Positions 11,439-23,627 of a DNA stretch of 64,000 bases are shown in pieces (the first letter of the stretch is position 1; every line of letters starts with the position of its first letter). Below the pieces are notes generated by a model that made no database searches, had not been told where the DNA came from, and saw only the letters and a program-made list of their open reading frames with translations. A program made the position numbers and the translations under genes. Source of the DNA: Bifiguratus adelaidae (Eukaryota; Mucoromycota; Endogonomycetes; Endogonales); assembly GCA_002261195.1 (NCBI GenBank), contig MVBO01000034.1, positions 1 through 64,000 on the forward strand, given 5' to 3'.

Positions 11439-14400
11439 CTACGTCTTGTTCATGGCCAGTTTGGAGGGAAGAGCAATTTTCATCTTTTGGTTCATCCGTT
11501 TAGCGCCGCCCAACAGCATTTCCTCCTCATCCTCCTCGTCGTGTCTTCTTTTCGGGGGCATGGGGTCCTTGGCCTTGGCCGTTGATTCCTCGTCGTCTTC
11601 TTCATAATCCACAAGAGGTTTGGGTGTAGGGTCCGGGTGCGGTTTTGATGCATCGGATATGACAGGTTGCTCTGCTTCCTCTTCGTCCAGCTTGTCAAAA
11701 TACGACTGTTCTGAACTGTCCAAGGTTGAGGAAGACCATGCTCCTTTCACGGAGAGTGGAATGACCCTGCAGGCATTGGGGTCAGCATGGTCCAATCGAC
11801 GTGTTGTCGTGTCTACTTACGGTTCCAGGGGATCATTCTCCACGTAGTTTGCTGAAGGTTCAATGTTCTGTTCATGGCGGCTAGCCAACCGCTCGAATGT
11901 CTGTACATATTTGATGTCCTTAAAGTACGGATCGTAGTATGTCATCAAGTGCGCCACGAGAAGTTTCATATTCTCCTGTGCAACGCGTCAGTGACCCATG
12001 AACGTTTCGCAAAACACACCTGGCCTACCTTCCGTATCCGATCAAAGAATTCCAGGCAGGCAGAGTTGACAAGGTTGTCTTTACCGTCCGTGTCCAAGAA
12101 AACGCGAACAATGCCCTCAATGATCTTTTCTTTGATGAGATATCGATTATAAAATTCGTCACAGACGCTGATCACCGTTCTGATCAAACGAATGGCAGCT
12201 ACGGATCGAAATGGACATGTCAGCCATGTCAGCCACAAGAGTTTGGCCTTACCTAATTTGAGGTATTGCTCTCTGCATCGAAAGAGTTGCGCAACTTCCT
12301 TCAATACATCCTTTTGTAACAACAAGTTCTTCACTCGCCATCCATGTTGCCGTAAGCAAAAGCACAACAACTCGCAAAGATGCATGTGTAATGCTGAGGT
12401 CTCTCTATCTGAAACAAGTGGCACCATGGGTCCTTTAAGAGGGATATCCTCCTTGGGTATATCTAGTAGCGGTTGTAGGAGTCGCATCATATACTTGTCG
12501 TAAAAGAGTTGCAAGAACTCATCAACTTCAGGGTCTGTGCGGAATAAGTCAATAACAGTCAAGTTGCTAAACAAATTGTAGCACTTACCTTGACGCTCCC
12601 GAGGTAGCAATGGCTTTTAGGAAACACACAGGTTAGCAAGAGTTGTCATCAAACAATGTCGCATCACACATACATCTGAGCCAATGGGATTGAGCGTCAT
12701 CTGAGTCTCCAATAGAACACGTATTGCTTCCGCATATTGACCTTTCAAGCCCAGGTCATTTTCGGCAATCACTTGCTGCACCAGCGTTTCGCAGAGAGGC
12801 TTTTGCGATTTTGGTGTACCATCTTCCTTCACCTGAGCCAATGCATAGGATCGAACTAGGTTGGGGTCGTGTTCGAGGACTGACACCAGGATTTCGGCCC
12901 CAGCCGTTTTTGTGGCGCGATCATCGTCCTTTAGTGCGTACTCGAAAATGCCAAATAGGCCGTGATGACTTAAGGCCCTGCAAACGACATGCATATTAGC
13001 ATTACCGACAGCATAGCTTTCTGACAATCATACCTGAAGGCACCAGCGCGATTTTGCACATATGGATTTTTGAGTATCTGGCAAAATTGCTGCACAAACA
13101 TGATCACGTCTCTCTTTTTCTCTATTGGGGCGCTGTCATTCTGCAACACTCCAAACAGCTGACTCAGGAATTCGCTGTCATTTTGAATGTGATTGATGAT
13201 GTCGGACTGATTGAATTGAATAAGTGAATTGATGGTATTGATGGTCGAATCGTCGAGGACGCGGACTAGCACGACATCTTTGAGGTATTGGAGCCTGAAG
13301 GCTTGATGTATCTTGGCTTCAACTGCCTTATCTTTGATGGGGACAACCTGAGAGCCACATGAGCATCGCCAAGAGCTCGTAGGACTTCTCAACACCAACC
13401 TGCTTGAACTTGGTATTGTTTGCAAGGTATTCTCGATGATTTGCCTTCAAGGTCGGATATTCGGGATCATCTAAAGATCATCAATGTCAATACGCAAAGA
13501 TGCACAAGCAAGAGTCAATGAATGCTTACATTCCAAAATCCCGACTGCTCCCAGGACAATGTCGTCCTGTATAACTTGCTCTATTAGATGGTTGTCGTTG
13601 AAAAGGACTGCTTTCGCGTGAATTGGCCGTCATATGATCGTGCCAAAGCACTTACGTATATGTTGAAATATATTACAAAGAGTGTGCAAATCATCGATAT
13701 TCTCGAGATCTTCACACATTTCGAATACCGATATAAGCTTTGGTATGTATTGCTGGAGAATGAAATCGATCAGTAACCTGAAAAGCAGAGATCGCACACA
13801 ACTACGTACATCTTGCACAATGAAGGAAGCTGCGCGATCACGTTCATACAATGAAGTGCTGATTTGTTGTACCAAGCTTTCAATCTCCTTCAAATTGCCC
13901 ATTTCGGGTGGTGGGAAAATGGTAGAAAGTCCATTAGAGTGCGAAGTCGGACTGTCCGGCTGATCATCTATTCATGCACACGTCAGTAGGCTGCCATCTC
14001 GGGCGTCTGCTCAACTTTGCGTATCTGCACGTACCCCAGCGATGATCCTGCCGAGCTCGCGCGTTTTGCCTAATTTGGTTTTCCTTCTGCACCTCGCAGA
14101 TTAAGTTCCTGCAAGTCGCTTAGCGCAAACGTTTCCAATCGACCAAATGCAAGACTACGTACCATATCTCTGCGCAACCTTCCGGCTCCTGAAAACTAAG
14201 AGCGAGGTCATTCTGACTCTCATCAATCCAGACAATGAGCGTTTCTGTGGACGTCGCGCGTCAGTGACACATGACATCCAAATGCTTCAACGCTTGTAAG
14301 CATACCTTGCTGCTTGCTGTACTCTCGATTGACGTCTATCTTTGACGACAGTAGCACCTCATTGCTCTCTTCTTCTGACTTTACGAGCAACTCGGCCTCA

Positions 14401-14690
14401 TCGGCTCGCTATGGTGACGTAAGTAATGTTAGCATGTGAATGCCTTCCTCGCCACCAGCCGTAGAGTCGCCACAGGCAGCACTGCGCGCACTGTCACTTG
14501 CAGATTGCTCGGCGAGCGCATACCTTCCGCACAATCCCTTTGCCGCAACAGATGATCCAGTCATCTACCGAAAACATACCTGATAATACACGCAATGACC
14601 GGTTCCCTTATCCTCCCAGTGCTGATCCTTGTCTAGTTGATAAACCTTGACACGTCGTGGCTCGGAAACAAAGCCTTGCTCACCCGACAT
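11439..14690 (-). CDS. PSY2: Protein phosphatase 4 regulatory subunit 3 (SMEK family)
   Basis: Begins MSGEQGFVSEPRRVKVYQLD, with HWEDKGTGHCVYY, the EVH1/PH-like substrate-docking domain of PP4R3. The middle part is the SMK-1 helical-repeat domain, recognisable by DIVLVRVLDDSTINTINSLI, NSACLEFFDRIRK and NRYLIKEKIIEGIVR. The C-terminus is acidic and Lys/Arg-rich with nuclear-localisation-like stretches (PPKRRHDEEDEEEM) and ends LPSKLAMNKT at 11439. PP4 with this subunit dephosphorylates DNA-damage and other nuclear substrates. At least ten short introns. The length and domain order fit the family. Confidence 0.92.
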
Positions 14691-15007
14691 GATAGATCGG
14701 CTGGAGCGGAGAGCTTTACCGGCTGTCAATTTCGCGTTCCAGTGCAGGACCAGATCCGGGCTTGACCAAGACTATTCCTTGACCACTCCACGTATGACAG
14801 CTTAACAGAGCGTAGCTTTGAACGTGAGTAAGACCGACGGCGTAATCTGCGCGTTGACAAAGGGTCAAGCCAATTGCCCTTTTTGAGCATGCATATCGTG
14901 TGATGTCATCAGATCTATTTCATTCATTTCTATTGTTCTAATTGTGCCTTACTCTCACACACGCTCACTTCTACCCTCTCTCTTTCACCTTTACGACCCT
15001 CTACATC

Positions 15008-15410
15008 ATGTCTGATAATAAGGGCTATGGTCAGCAAGGATATTATCCACCTCCTCCACAGAATGCCTACTATGGACAGCAATATCCACCACCACCACAA
15101 GGGCCACAAGGCAATTACGGTTATCCTCCGCCGCAGGGTAAGAAGGAGGTCAAGGAAGCCATGGCTAGAAGGCTCACTTGCATGGTATTTCAGGATATTA
15201 TCAACCTCAGCCGCAACCCAATGTGATATATGCTCAACAGAGACCTAACCAAGGCTCAGGAAGTGGGTTCTTGTTACCATGGTAAGTCCGGGAAGAAAAG
15301 GTCGGTTTCGGAGGAGAATGCCAAGACTCATTCATGCATTTGCCTCCTCTTCTCCCAATGATAGCTTGGCGGGTATGGCCGCCTGTTGCTGTTTGGAAGC
15401 AATTTTCTAG
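15008..15410 (+). CDS. CYSTM-like Pro/Tyr/Gln-rich tail-anchored protein
   Basis: Three exons (15008-15137, 15194-15281, 15365-15410) encode 87 residues. The first part consists of GYG/QQ/PPPP repeats (GYYPPPPQNAYYGQQYPPP), followed by YYQPQPQPNVIYAQQRPNQG and a short C-terminal hydrophobic helix with clustered Cys (GMAACCCLEAIF). This matches the cysteine-rich transmembrane CYSTM module found at the C-terminus of small eukaryotic stress-linked proteins. The upstream sequence is CT-rich (CTCACACACGCTCACTTCT) as in strongly expressed fungal genes. Function beyond membrane attachment is unknown. Confidence 0.75.
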
Positions 15411-15973
15411 GTTATAGTGCCCCGTCGCAATTGTAATCCAGAGGAGGCTTTGCCACCGATATGCACAAGATGTACTATATGATGATCGTAACTTGAGAAT
15501 GTTCCTGACTTACCCCCTACTTCGATTGTGGATGCATGCCACATCATTCCATCTCATCCGTGCGAGTCCGTCGTGATGAGTCCCTAGTCCCATCGTACCC
15601 GAGCATGTCTTTAGATGCTCCTGTCACTCACTTCTCATACAACAATGCTGTCCAATGACTTGCGCCGTGAAATAAAGGGTTAGGGTTCAACACGCGACAC
15701 GCGCGGCGCGTTTGATCACTCCAGAATTTGACACGAGTGCGGTCGGACACTGGACCTCCATTGCTCCTCGCAGAGGAACGTCATCTACGACACTGAGCAG
15801 CGTTATCCTTTAAACGTCCACTCTAGGTTCCATTTTGGCGGCTTTAGGGCACCGAGTCGTGCACAAGGGGGTTTCGATTCACGGATACAAACTATCGTTG
15901 ACCATCCGCTCGGTCTATATCTGCATTTCGTATCATTACAGTTGCATTAGGCGCGGTATCAGACTATTGGATC
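15411..15973. other. Intergenic region with one telobox
   Basis: Between the CYSTM gene and the MYSM1-like gene I see no coding potential. It contains a telomere-type motif (listed separately) and a GC-rich CG-repeat segment near 15695-15715. Confidence 0.6.
15675..15687 (+). promoter_or_regulatory. Interstitial telobox
   Basis: The sequence AAGGGTTAGGGTT is a near two-unit TTAGGG repeat located 287 bp upstream of the MYSM1-like ATG. In fungi such motifs are bound by Tbf1 or Tay1/Teb1 Myb factors; a candidate is encoded at 21686-22956. Confidence 0.5.
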
Positions 15974-18378
15974 ATGGCGCCAAAGTCTGAGAAAAGCAGT
16001 TTGGGGACGTCCGACAAGAGCGATTCGGCGCCGTTGAGCTTACAAGAGGAAGAGGCTATGTCCTCGGCACTTATTGCGCAACTATTGGCAGAGGATGGAA
16101 TGGATGCGGATCATCATGGTTATTACAATGAATACAGCAATGATCGCGGTGTGTATGAGTCGAGGTTGGAAGGAAGATACAATGGGGACTCGGACGCTAG
16201 TTTTGAACATGAGGAAGAGGATGATGTCTGGGATCCTAAGAACAAGGCTCGGAGCAAAAAGCCAAAGCGAGCCGAGGTCATACCGAAAACACCAAAAGGT
16301 AGGGTACCTGGCTTAGAAAAATGTAGGCTTGAGCGCTAAATTGAGGAATTTATTAGCTCGAGGGCGCAAACGGAAAGACGCGGACGCCGATGGTGTTGAA
16401 CGCACATTGGAAGATGGTGACGCGGCCGCTGCCGCTAGCGAAACGAATGGCAATGGCGAGGAAGTAAAGCAAGAGAAGCAAAAGAAAGTGAAGCCAAAGA
16501 AAGTGAAGCTCTTACCTGACGGACAAGAGTTCCAATACAAGACTGGTGTATATGACGAGCAAGAGGAAGCACGCTTCTTGGAGGCGCTCGAGCTATATGG
16601 CCGAGATTGGGGCAAGGTGAGGCAATCGCGGCACCGAAATTGTGGATTCGCTCAACGTGACGTCTCAGCTCGAGGAACATATTGGCACCAGAGATGCCAA
16701 CTCAATACGAAGTCATGCTCAAAAGCACTTTATCAAACTTTTTCGAGATGGTATAGAATTGCCAGCCAAGGTGAAAGAAAGTGGTGGTGGTTATACTCTT
16801 TCAGGCAAAGAGCTGGATCCCAATTCCGCGGCCGCGAAGCCTTACCTTTCCCGAATGAATTTGGAGCATGCGCCAGTCCAGCCCAAAAAGGGCGAAACCA
16901 AAGCGGCACCGGCAGCACTCGCGGAGCCAAACGGGAATTTATTACCAGAAAATGTCAGTGGACCTCTTTCGGAAAGGTAAGGTGGCGTCTTTTTGAGCAA
17001 CATTCACGGTATATTAAGACAACTTCCGTAGCGCTGCAGTTCCTAATGGCGCAAGCTCCGCTACACAGCAAGCAGAAGACAAAGACCAGGCTGCATTTGA
17101 TGCCACGAACCCTGCACTGCAGCCACAACGGCCATTGCAGCCTGTACAAACACCTCAAGAAAACAACAAGAAGGCCTCAACGCCTAAACTCACTCCTCCA
17201 AAGCGTGAAAAAGAGCGCAAGGAAGTCTACATCCCCTCAGATGCCTATGAAGAGGACGGTCGTACGGGGTACTCCAAGCGTAAGCTACGGCAAAATCGTG
17301 ACAAGGGCATTTTTGCGGCCCAATTGGCCAAAGAGGATGTGTAAGTGTTGTGCAGAGCGATTGACTCGGACCTTGCTCATCTATCGACTTGTAGTGATCC
17401 ACATACCATGGTGAAATGCGAGCCTTTTGTAGGCACGCCAAACTCTGGCGTGTTTGGATGTCAACCTTTCCATCTCAATATCACCTCTAACGTCCTTGTC
17501 GAAATGGACTTTCACGCCCACTTGATGACCAGCGAGATTATTGGCTTTCTAGCCGGTCACTGGGATCAAACCACAAAAGGTGGGTTCACTGAGAACCTGT
17601 AAGGAAGAAATACTTATATATCCACCGTAGAGATGCACATCAAGGTTGCTTTTCCTTGCCAATCTCTACCGACTGGCCAAAATTTTACCAACGTTGAAAT
17701 GGATCCCGAAGACGCCATTCGTGTTCGACAGACCATTGAAGACCTTGGACTTTCGGTTCTTGGCTGGTATCATTCTCATCCGACGTTCGCGCCAGATCCG
17801 AGCCTCGTTGACATTGAGAATCAAACGAATTACCAGCTACATAGTAAGGAGGACGGCACCGGTTTGGAGCCTTTTGTGGGAGCCATCATTGGTAAGACCG
17901 TACGCAGACGGACACGCTTCACAGTCGTTGACATATCGATAGGGCCTTACGATCCCAGACTTCCGGCATCTCAGAGCGTTATCAACTGGTTCTACGTGAG
18001 CGATAACTCGTTGGAAAGAGGAAAGCCAAAGCGATTGACCTATCAATTGCACGAGAGTACTGATTTAGAATCTGAGTGCAAAGAGAAGATGGTGAGCATG
18101 CCTAGAGATGCCAAGACATGAGTTGCTAACAATGTTGTCTAGATATCCCTCTTATCTCTGTATAAGACGCATCCTGAAAAGGTAAACTTTAAGGATTTCT
18201 GGCGACATGACGCGCACGAGACCAAACTCGACAAATTGATCCGGTCACTCGCCAAGCGCATGCCCTGGGTCCAAAAGCGTCTCGCCCAAAAGGTGGAAGA
18301 AGACAAGGAGAATATAGCAGCTAATGAAACGATTGATGTCTTTCTAGAGACATTGCGGCAAAAGCTCGCAGAGTGGTA
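15974..18378 (+). CDS. SANT plus JAMM/MPN protein, MYSM1-like H2A deubiquitinase candidate
   Basis: An acidic N-terminus leads to a SANT domain (GVYDEQEEARFLEALELYGRD, then after an intron GTRDANSIRSHAQKHFIKLF). A Lys/Glu-rich linker follows, with YIPSDAYEEDGRTGYSKRKL. The C-terminal MPN domain has the metal-binding JAMM set: Glu in SEIIGFLAG, then HSHPTFAPDPSLVD, that is HxHx7Sx2D. In animals MYSM1 carries SANT, SWIRM and MPN and removes ubiquitin from histone H2A. I see no clear SWIRM here; the region between SANT and MPN is mostly charged and disordered. About eight exons; the last reads QKLAEW at 18378. A catalytically competent metalloprotease is likely because all ligands are kept; substrate is inference. 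Confidence 0.8.
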
Positions 18379-18564
18379 GTTGAATATATGACATACATAT
18401 TTTTCACGTCCTCGTACCTTTTCCAGTCATGCGAGTCTTGAACTAGACAATCTCATGACCCGTCGCTCAGGTTTATGGCTTGACGCATGTCAAAGGATAA
18501 ACGCACAATGAGAAAATCTTGCATTGGACACGAGCCGGCCTATCGTACAGTCTCTTTTCGCCTT

Positions 18565-18879
18565 CTATGAATCGCCTACGAACCCATCGATATGATCGTC
18601 TCCTGGACGTATAACGAAGTCCCCCACCACCTTGCCCTCGTTTGTCTTAACTAGTTGAGCCTCTACCGTATCGGCTTCTTGTACGTTTTGAAGCGTATCT
18701 AGTCCCGCTCCATGCGAGGTTCCATGCACGCGAGCCATGGCTTGTATCACCTCGTTGGTATCACCTCCTTCCTTGGCTTGCGAATGGACTTCGTAGGAGA
18801 GTCTGGGTGGCAACTCAGCCATGTATAGACTGCATATCACCAGGATGCCCAAGAGTGGTAGCAGGAGGGGTAGCTTCAT
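18565..18879 (-). CDS. Small signal-anchored protein, unknown function
   Basis: A single open frame of 104 residues starting at the ATG at 18879. It opens with a strong hydrophobic stretch (MKLPLLLPLLGILVICSLY) that reads as a signal peptide or signal anchor, then a polar acidic region rich in Glu, Asp, Val and Gly ending IRPGDDHIDGFVGDS. There are no cysteines after the anchor, so it is not a typical secreted effector. No family recognised. It lies divergent to the TBC gene with a 236-bp gap. The leader makes it more than a chance frame, but without homology I keep the confidence moderate. Confidence 0.5.
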   Translation of the reverse strand: MKLPLLLPLLGILVICSLYMAELPPRLSYEVHSQAKEGGDTNEVIQAMARVHGTSHGAGLDTLQNVQEADTVEAQLVKTNEGKVVGDFVIRPGDDHIDGFVGDS

Positions 18880-19115
18880 CCTCAATGCAAGCTAGCAAAG
18901 CAACAGAGAATCAGGATCTTGCTTGAAAGTGTTACGACGCGTGACACCACCAAAACGCGAGTACCCTCTGCAGCGCGTTGTCGTCTACCTTTCCGCTCTA
19001 TGCACCCATCATGCATCCAATGTCTGCGCAGTGCAAGACAATGGGATCAAGAAAGGAAAGTGAATGTTACACAACGCCATCTCCTCCAGATCAACGTTGG
19101 CATGCTTAGCCGTTC

Positions 19116-21597
19116 ATGGGCAGCCAGGGCGACTTTAGGGTGAACGACGCTGCTGTACAGCATGAAACTGACTCGCACAAGACCAACGGACATGCACAGC
19201 ACGGTTTCGAGCTCAAAGATACAGACAATGAACAGAAGTTGTTTCATCCACCGCCATCAAGCGACGGAGATGGTATTCTGAGTGATCTGTTCTCAAGCAG
19301 TCCTACGGAATCGTTTGCTCCGGATACACCTGCTGAGGCTACTCTACAGCTGAAGGTGACTGAATCTCACCTAGTAAGACATTCATTCGAGTCCGACCGG
19401 AATGCCAAGAGCGACAGTGAAGGTTTCGAGGACGTAGCGCTGCAGGAACACGGCGCCGATTCTACGACGGACAAAAGCCACCATCCTTCCCATACCGCGA
19501 CAGGCAAAGTGGTTCCGAAAGATCCGGTCAACCACTCAAAGTCCGACCTTGATCCGTCTCACTCTTATTCCGCTTCTCCCGCGAGTCAGGAGACGATGCC
19601 CTATCAGTTACGTGAGAAGCAATACGGCTATGGTAATGTACCGGAAAATGCAAATCGTGGATCTCAAGGCCGTATTTCGCAATGGATAAAGTACGTAGAA
19701 TATCCCTGTCGTGACCTGATCTCACACTGCATCGCAGCCTCTGGTCCGGCAAACCACCCAAGGCCTCAGCCATGGACAAACATGTGTCCAAGACACGTCC
19801 AAGGTAAGTTAAGGCCACGGTGATTCAGCATGTTACGGATCTCATTGATACTTGCCCTAGTATGCTGCCACCCAAGTCCAAAGCAGAAGACAAGAAGCAT
19901 TTACAACAACATCAGCAAATGTTGGATACCTTCAAAGCGCGTAGCTCCAAAGACGCTGATGCGCGATTGCATCGACGAGATAAGCGCGAGGAATCAATGC
20001 GAAACAACAGCAAGTTTTGGGAGGATGAAATATTGAAAGAATGGGGTGTTTGGGGGCGGAAAACGGGATTAGAGCGATGTTGGGAGGGGATACCGCCCAA
20101 GTACCGAGGAGCGGTGTGGATCAAGGCAATTGGTAACCATAGCAAGGTGCCTAAAGGTACGACGTACTCTGGCATGTTAGGGCCCTGCGTCGCATTCGTC
20201 GATTGTCCTAACATCCTCTGCAGATTGGTTTGCAAAATACTTGGAGTCGGATCCACGGATCGAAAAGAACAAAGCCTTTTTAAGTCAGCCATTGTCAAGC
20301 CTCCATCCAAATCCTCCCGACACCGAGGCGGTTCAAAATTTGCAACAAGCTGGGAACACGCTCGTTGTCGATGCGCCCACCACGCCAGCACCACCCGCGC
20401 TCCCTACACCCACACTTCCGTCATTACCCTCGATGCCACAAAAAGCGCACGCCGCAAATGCAAGAGCCGTGAGCTCTCGTGCGATTGTTTCCAACCCCAT
20501 CAAATTCCGCTACAAACGCCCATTGCAGACAATTAATCCGGGCAACGCCAGCCGCGCCATAGCGTTTGAGCCAACCAATCCCGGACACCCATCTACATCG
20601 AGCCATTCGTCTCCAGACGCAGGCGAAACCCATGGTGCACCACCTGACGTTGACGGTGACGCACATTCCTTGACCGACAGCGATCCCGGAAGTCAAGAAG
20701 AGCCATCCAAAGATGTGATGTTTGATTTAAGCATACCACGTGAAGAAGATACCTGGATTGACGACGACATTCAGTCCACGATACCATGTTTAGCGGTTTT
20801 TCAACCTCAAAGCCCATTTTATTCCCCTTGCAAATCTGTCCTTCGCGCGCACGAGCAATATCGCAAAGACATTGCCTATGTGAGTCAATACTCATCCTGA
20901 TGCGCTTTATTTACTAACGCGGCGGTTAGACCAAGGGTACAGCCTTCATGGCCGGCATTTTGCTCTTGAACATGGAAGCACCCGATGCGTTCATAGCCCT
21001 AACCAACCTCATCCACAAGAGCGACATCCTCTCTGCATTGCACGCCAGAGACGAAGCCAAGGTGAGTCCCGATCCATGACATCGGGTAAATTCTCATAGT
21101 CTGGTCCACAGCTGGTTGGTTATTACAAAATCTTCAACGTCCTCTTTGCCGACCTCACACCCAAGGTAAGCCATGGAACCCTACATCTTTGAGCCAAACC
21201 AATACTGGTGCCACCCTAGGTGTACATGCACTTCAAGAACCTGGCCATCTCACCTTCCCAATTCTTACCCAAATGGTTCACCACCCTCTTTTGCTCCATC
21301 TTGCCGCTCGAATACTCGTCACGGCTCCTGGACGTCCTGGTCTTTGAAGGCGATATCATCTTGTTCCAGACCGCCTTTGCCGTCTTGAGGTCCGTGGAAC
21401 ACAAGTTGTGGGGCGCCACCTTTACGGAAGGCTTGAACATCTTGTCCAAGGGTCTGGTGGATGCGAACGGTCAATTGGAGGTGCCTGGGTCAGTGATGCC
21501 TGAAGGTGTGGATGCCTTTATCAACGCGGTCAACGCAATGAAAATCAATGAGAGTCGATGGCGTGAATTGTGTGTACAATATGTGTGGAAAGCATAA
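19116..21597 (+). CDS. TBC-domain protein with degenerate catalytic motifs
   Basis: An N-terminal disordered acidic half is followed by a TBC (Rab-GAP fold) domain that is interrupted by a long Pro/Ser-rich insert between DWFAKYLESDPRIEKNKAFL and MFDLSIPREEDTW. The fold landmarks are present: RCWEGIPPKYRGAVW at the start, YRKDIAY, FMAGILLLNMEAPDAFIAL, and FCSILPLEYSSRLLDVLVFEGD. However the arginine-finger motif IxxDxxR reads IDDDIQS, and the glutamine-finger motif YxQG reads YTKG across the intron near 20881-20931. Both residues that active TBC proteins use to hydrolyse GTP on Rabs are therefore replaced. Role as a Rab-binding scaffold is inference. About eight exons; ends VQYVWKA. Confidence 0.8.
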
Positions 21598-21685
21598 TAC
21601 GGAAAGGCTATATTCCAGTGTTCTATCTACAAAAAGGGGGGGAGGGAGGGCGTAAGGAATAATCAGGATTGAGCAAGAGGAGGTC

Positions 21686-22956
21686 TTATTCGACCATGTC
21701 CTCGGTAGATTTGGCAGCTTCCAGTTCGGCTTTCGAGGGTCGACCCCGTTTACCTCCGCGACGCGTATTCCGTAACTGTCGACCTTGTACGTTGGGTGCA
21801 AGGACCGAGGGCGCGTCGTCGGCCATGGTGACCATGTTGGAAAGCAGATTTTGAGATTGTGAAGCGTCCATGTCGTTCAGCACGTTGCCTAGTGCGCTAG
21901 AGGATAGGGAGAGTTGAGATGCGTCACCCTGTGAAAAGGAGACATCACTACCGGGCCCCTTTGAGCGTGGTCTCGGCATGTAGCCTAATCGATCATAGTC
22001 TTTGGGAAATGCATTCCGAAATCTGGAGCAAAAGAGTGATGAGGTGTCCATGCCGTCCAGCCGTTCGCCTTACCTGTCGCGAAGATCTGTGCTGCGTCTG
22101 TGAGAGAGGTTGAAACGAGGATCCTTGGCGATCTTGGCCCATGCCACACCATGCTAATCAACATGTCAATCCATGCTCTATGGCGTGACACCTTACTACA
22201 CACCGTATTGACTCCAGCAATCAAACTCTGATCTTCTTCTGGCGTAAAGGGATGTCGTTTCCTCCGTCCGACGCGTGTAAAAGGCGGAGGCTGAATTTCG
22301 GGTTCCTTCTTGGGCTGCGCCACCCGTTTGCTCTCGGGATATAACCGCTTGTACTCTGCCGGATAGATGGTACGAAATCTAACCCTTGGGCATCAGCCCG
22401 TTCATCTCGCCACAACCAGTTTCTCCTTCACCTACCGATCTTTTAAATCGACCGGTGTTCTGTTGATGAAGTGATATTTTGGATCGTTGAGAATCTTTTT
22501 CCAAGCACCGACACCGTACTACATCACCCTTCTGATGAGTTTACATCCCGAATGGATATTTCACCACACGCCTCTTACCTCGTAGCAGCCGTCCACTAAA
22601 TCCGTCGTCTCATAAAATGTCCACTTTTGTCGCTTCTTGCGTCGATCACCTCCACTGGCATCCCCTCCCGATGTCTGACTCGCATCCACATCCTGTGCCT
22701 TGGACGACTCTTCATTGGACTGTTGCGCAGCACGCGCAAATTCCGCCAATCCCTGCAATTGAGTGATATTGCTCACATTCACCCCATCGTCCCCTCCTTG
22801 CATGCCAAAATTGAAGGGAGCGTTTCCATGCTTCGCAAACTGCATTTCTATCTCTCGTAGTTGTCGTTGCTCTTCCGGGTTCAAGGCAGCCAGCAGTGGG
22901 TTAGAGTGAACATCGTCACCCATACCCATGGAGGGATGGGACGACAAGTTGGCCAT
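21686..22956 (-). CDS. Two-Myb telobox DNA-binding protein, Tay1/Teb1-like
   Basis: From the ATG at 22956 the protein has a short Gly/Asp-rich region with an NPEEQRQLREIEMQF helix, then two telobox-type Myb domains. The first starts KWTFYETTDLVDGCYE and ends with VDLKDRFRT; the second starts HPFTPEEDQSLIAGVN and ends with STDLRDRFRN. The VDLKDKWR-type third helix is the signature of telomere-repeat binding Mybs. The C-terminus carries an AT-hook-like KRGRPSK. Two Mybs near the N-terminus match Yarrowia Tay1 and fission yeast Teb1, which bind TTAGGG-like double-strand repeats at telomeres and promoters; Tbf1 has only one Myb. Four exons. Ends STEDMVE at 21686. Confidence 0.82.
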
Positions 22957-23627
22957 GGTTTTACCGGAACAACCGAATCCCTCGAGAAGAGGATACACAA
23001 GAACAATAGGACGGCCACGCGCTGTGGGTTTGGGTTAGAGGAAGTGAGCGCGTGCGAGAAAGCGTCAAGGGAAAAAGTGCAAGACAAGGAAAAGGGTTTG
23101 AAAGTGATGACGTCATTGATCTTGGATTAGGGGTAGGGGATACTGAGACGTTGAGAGGGGAGGGCCGGGGAAGATGATGAGAGATGTGGGGGTGAATGAT
23201 TTGATGACAAATAGTATATAGTGTATGTATTCCATGATGAAGGGTGGATGAGGAGGATGACGCTTGTGCCTTGTTGAGACTGTTTGTATGTGGGGGTGGT
23301 TCACTGGATCCTCTGTCTTTTGGCTTCCGAGATCAGATCACGTGAATTTATATCACGTGATCGAGTGCTGTGAAGGCGTGTCTGACTCGGACTCAATGGA
23401 GAAGGCTCGCTTACGGTTCTCCTTGTAACTCTTTTCTTCCTGCGCGCGCTCTTTCACGTTCGGCATCTCGGATTCCCGCAGGTCCGAGACTCCTATTGCT
23501 CTAGGTATTCACCTAATCTTGCCGGTCGAATGTCTCTTTTACACGCTCACTCTAACGCACTCGGTTGTCTCGCTGCTTTCAACACGCATTCACCCCATCG
23601 CGTCTCTTGCGCATCGTTACCTAGTAT
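22957..23627. other. Divergent promoter region between the two-Myb gene and the IBtk-like gene
   Basis: No coding potential recognised. The part near 23130-23160 is G-rich on the plus strand. Two TCACGTGA palindromes lie near 23338-23360. Confidence 0.6.
23338..23360. promoter_or_regulatory. Paired TCACGTGA palindromes
   Basis: TCACGTGA occurs at 23338-23345 and again at 23353-23360. It is the extended E-box recognised by Cbf1-type or other bHLH factors. It lies about 270 bp before the IBtk-like start and about 380 bp before the two-Myb gene start. Confidence 0.5.
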
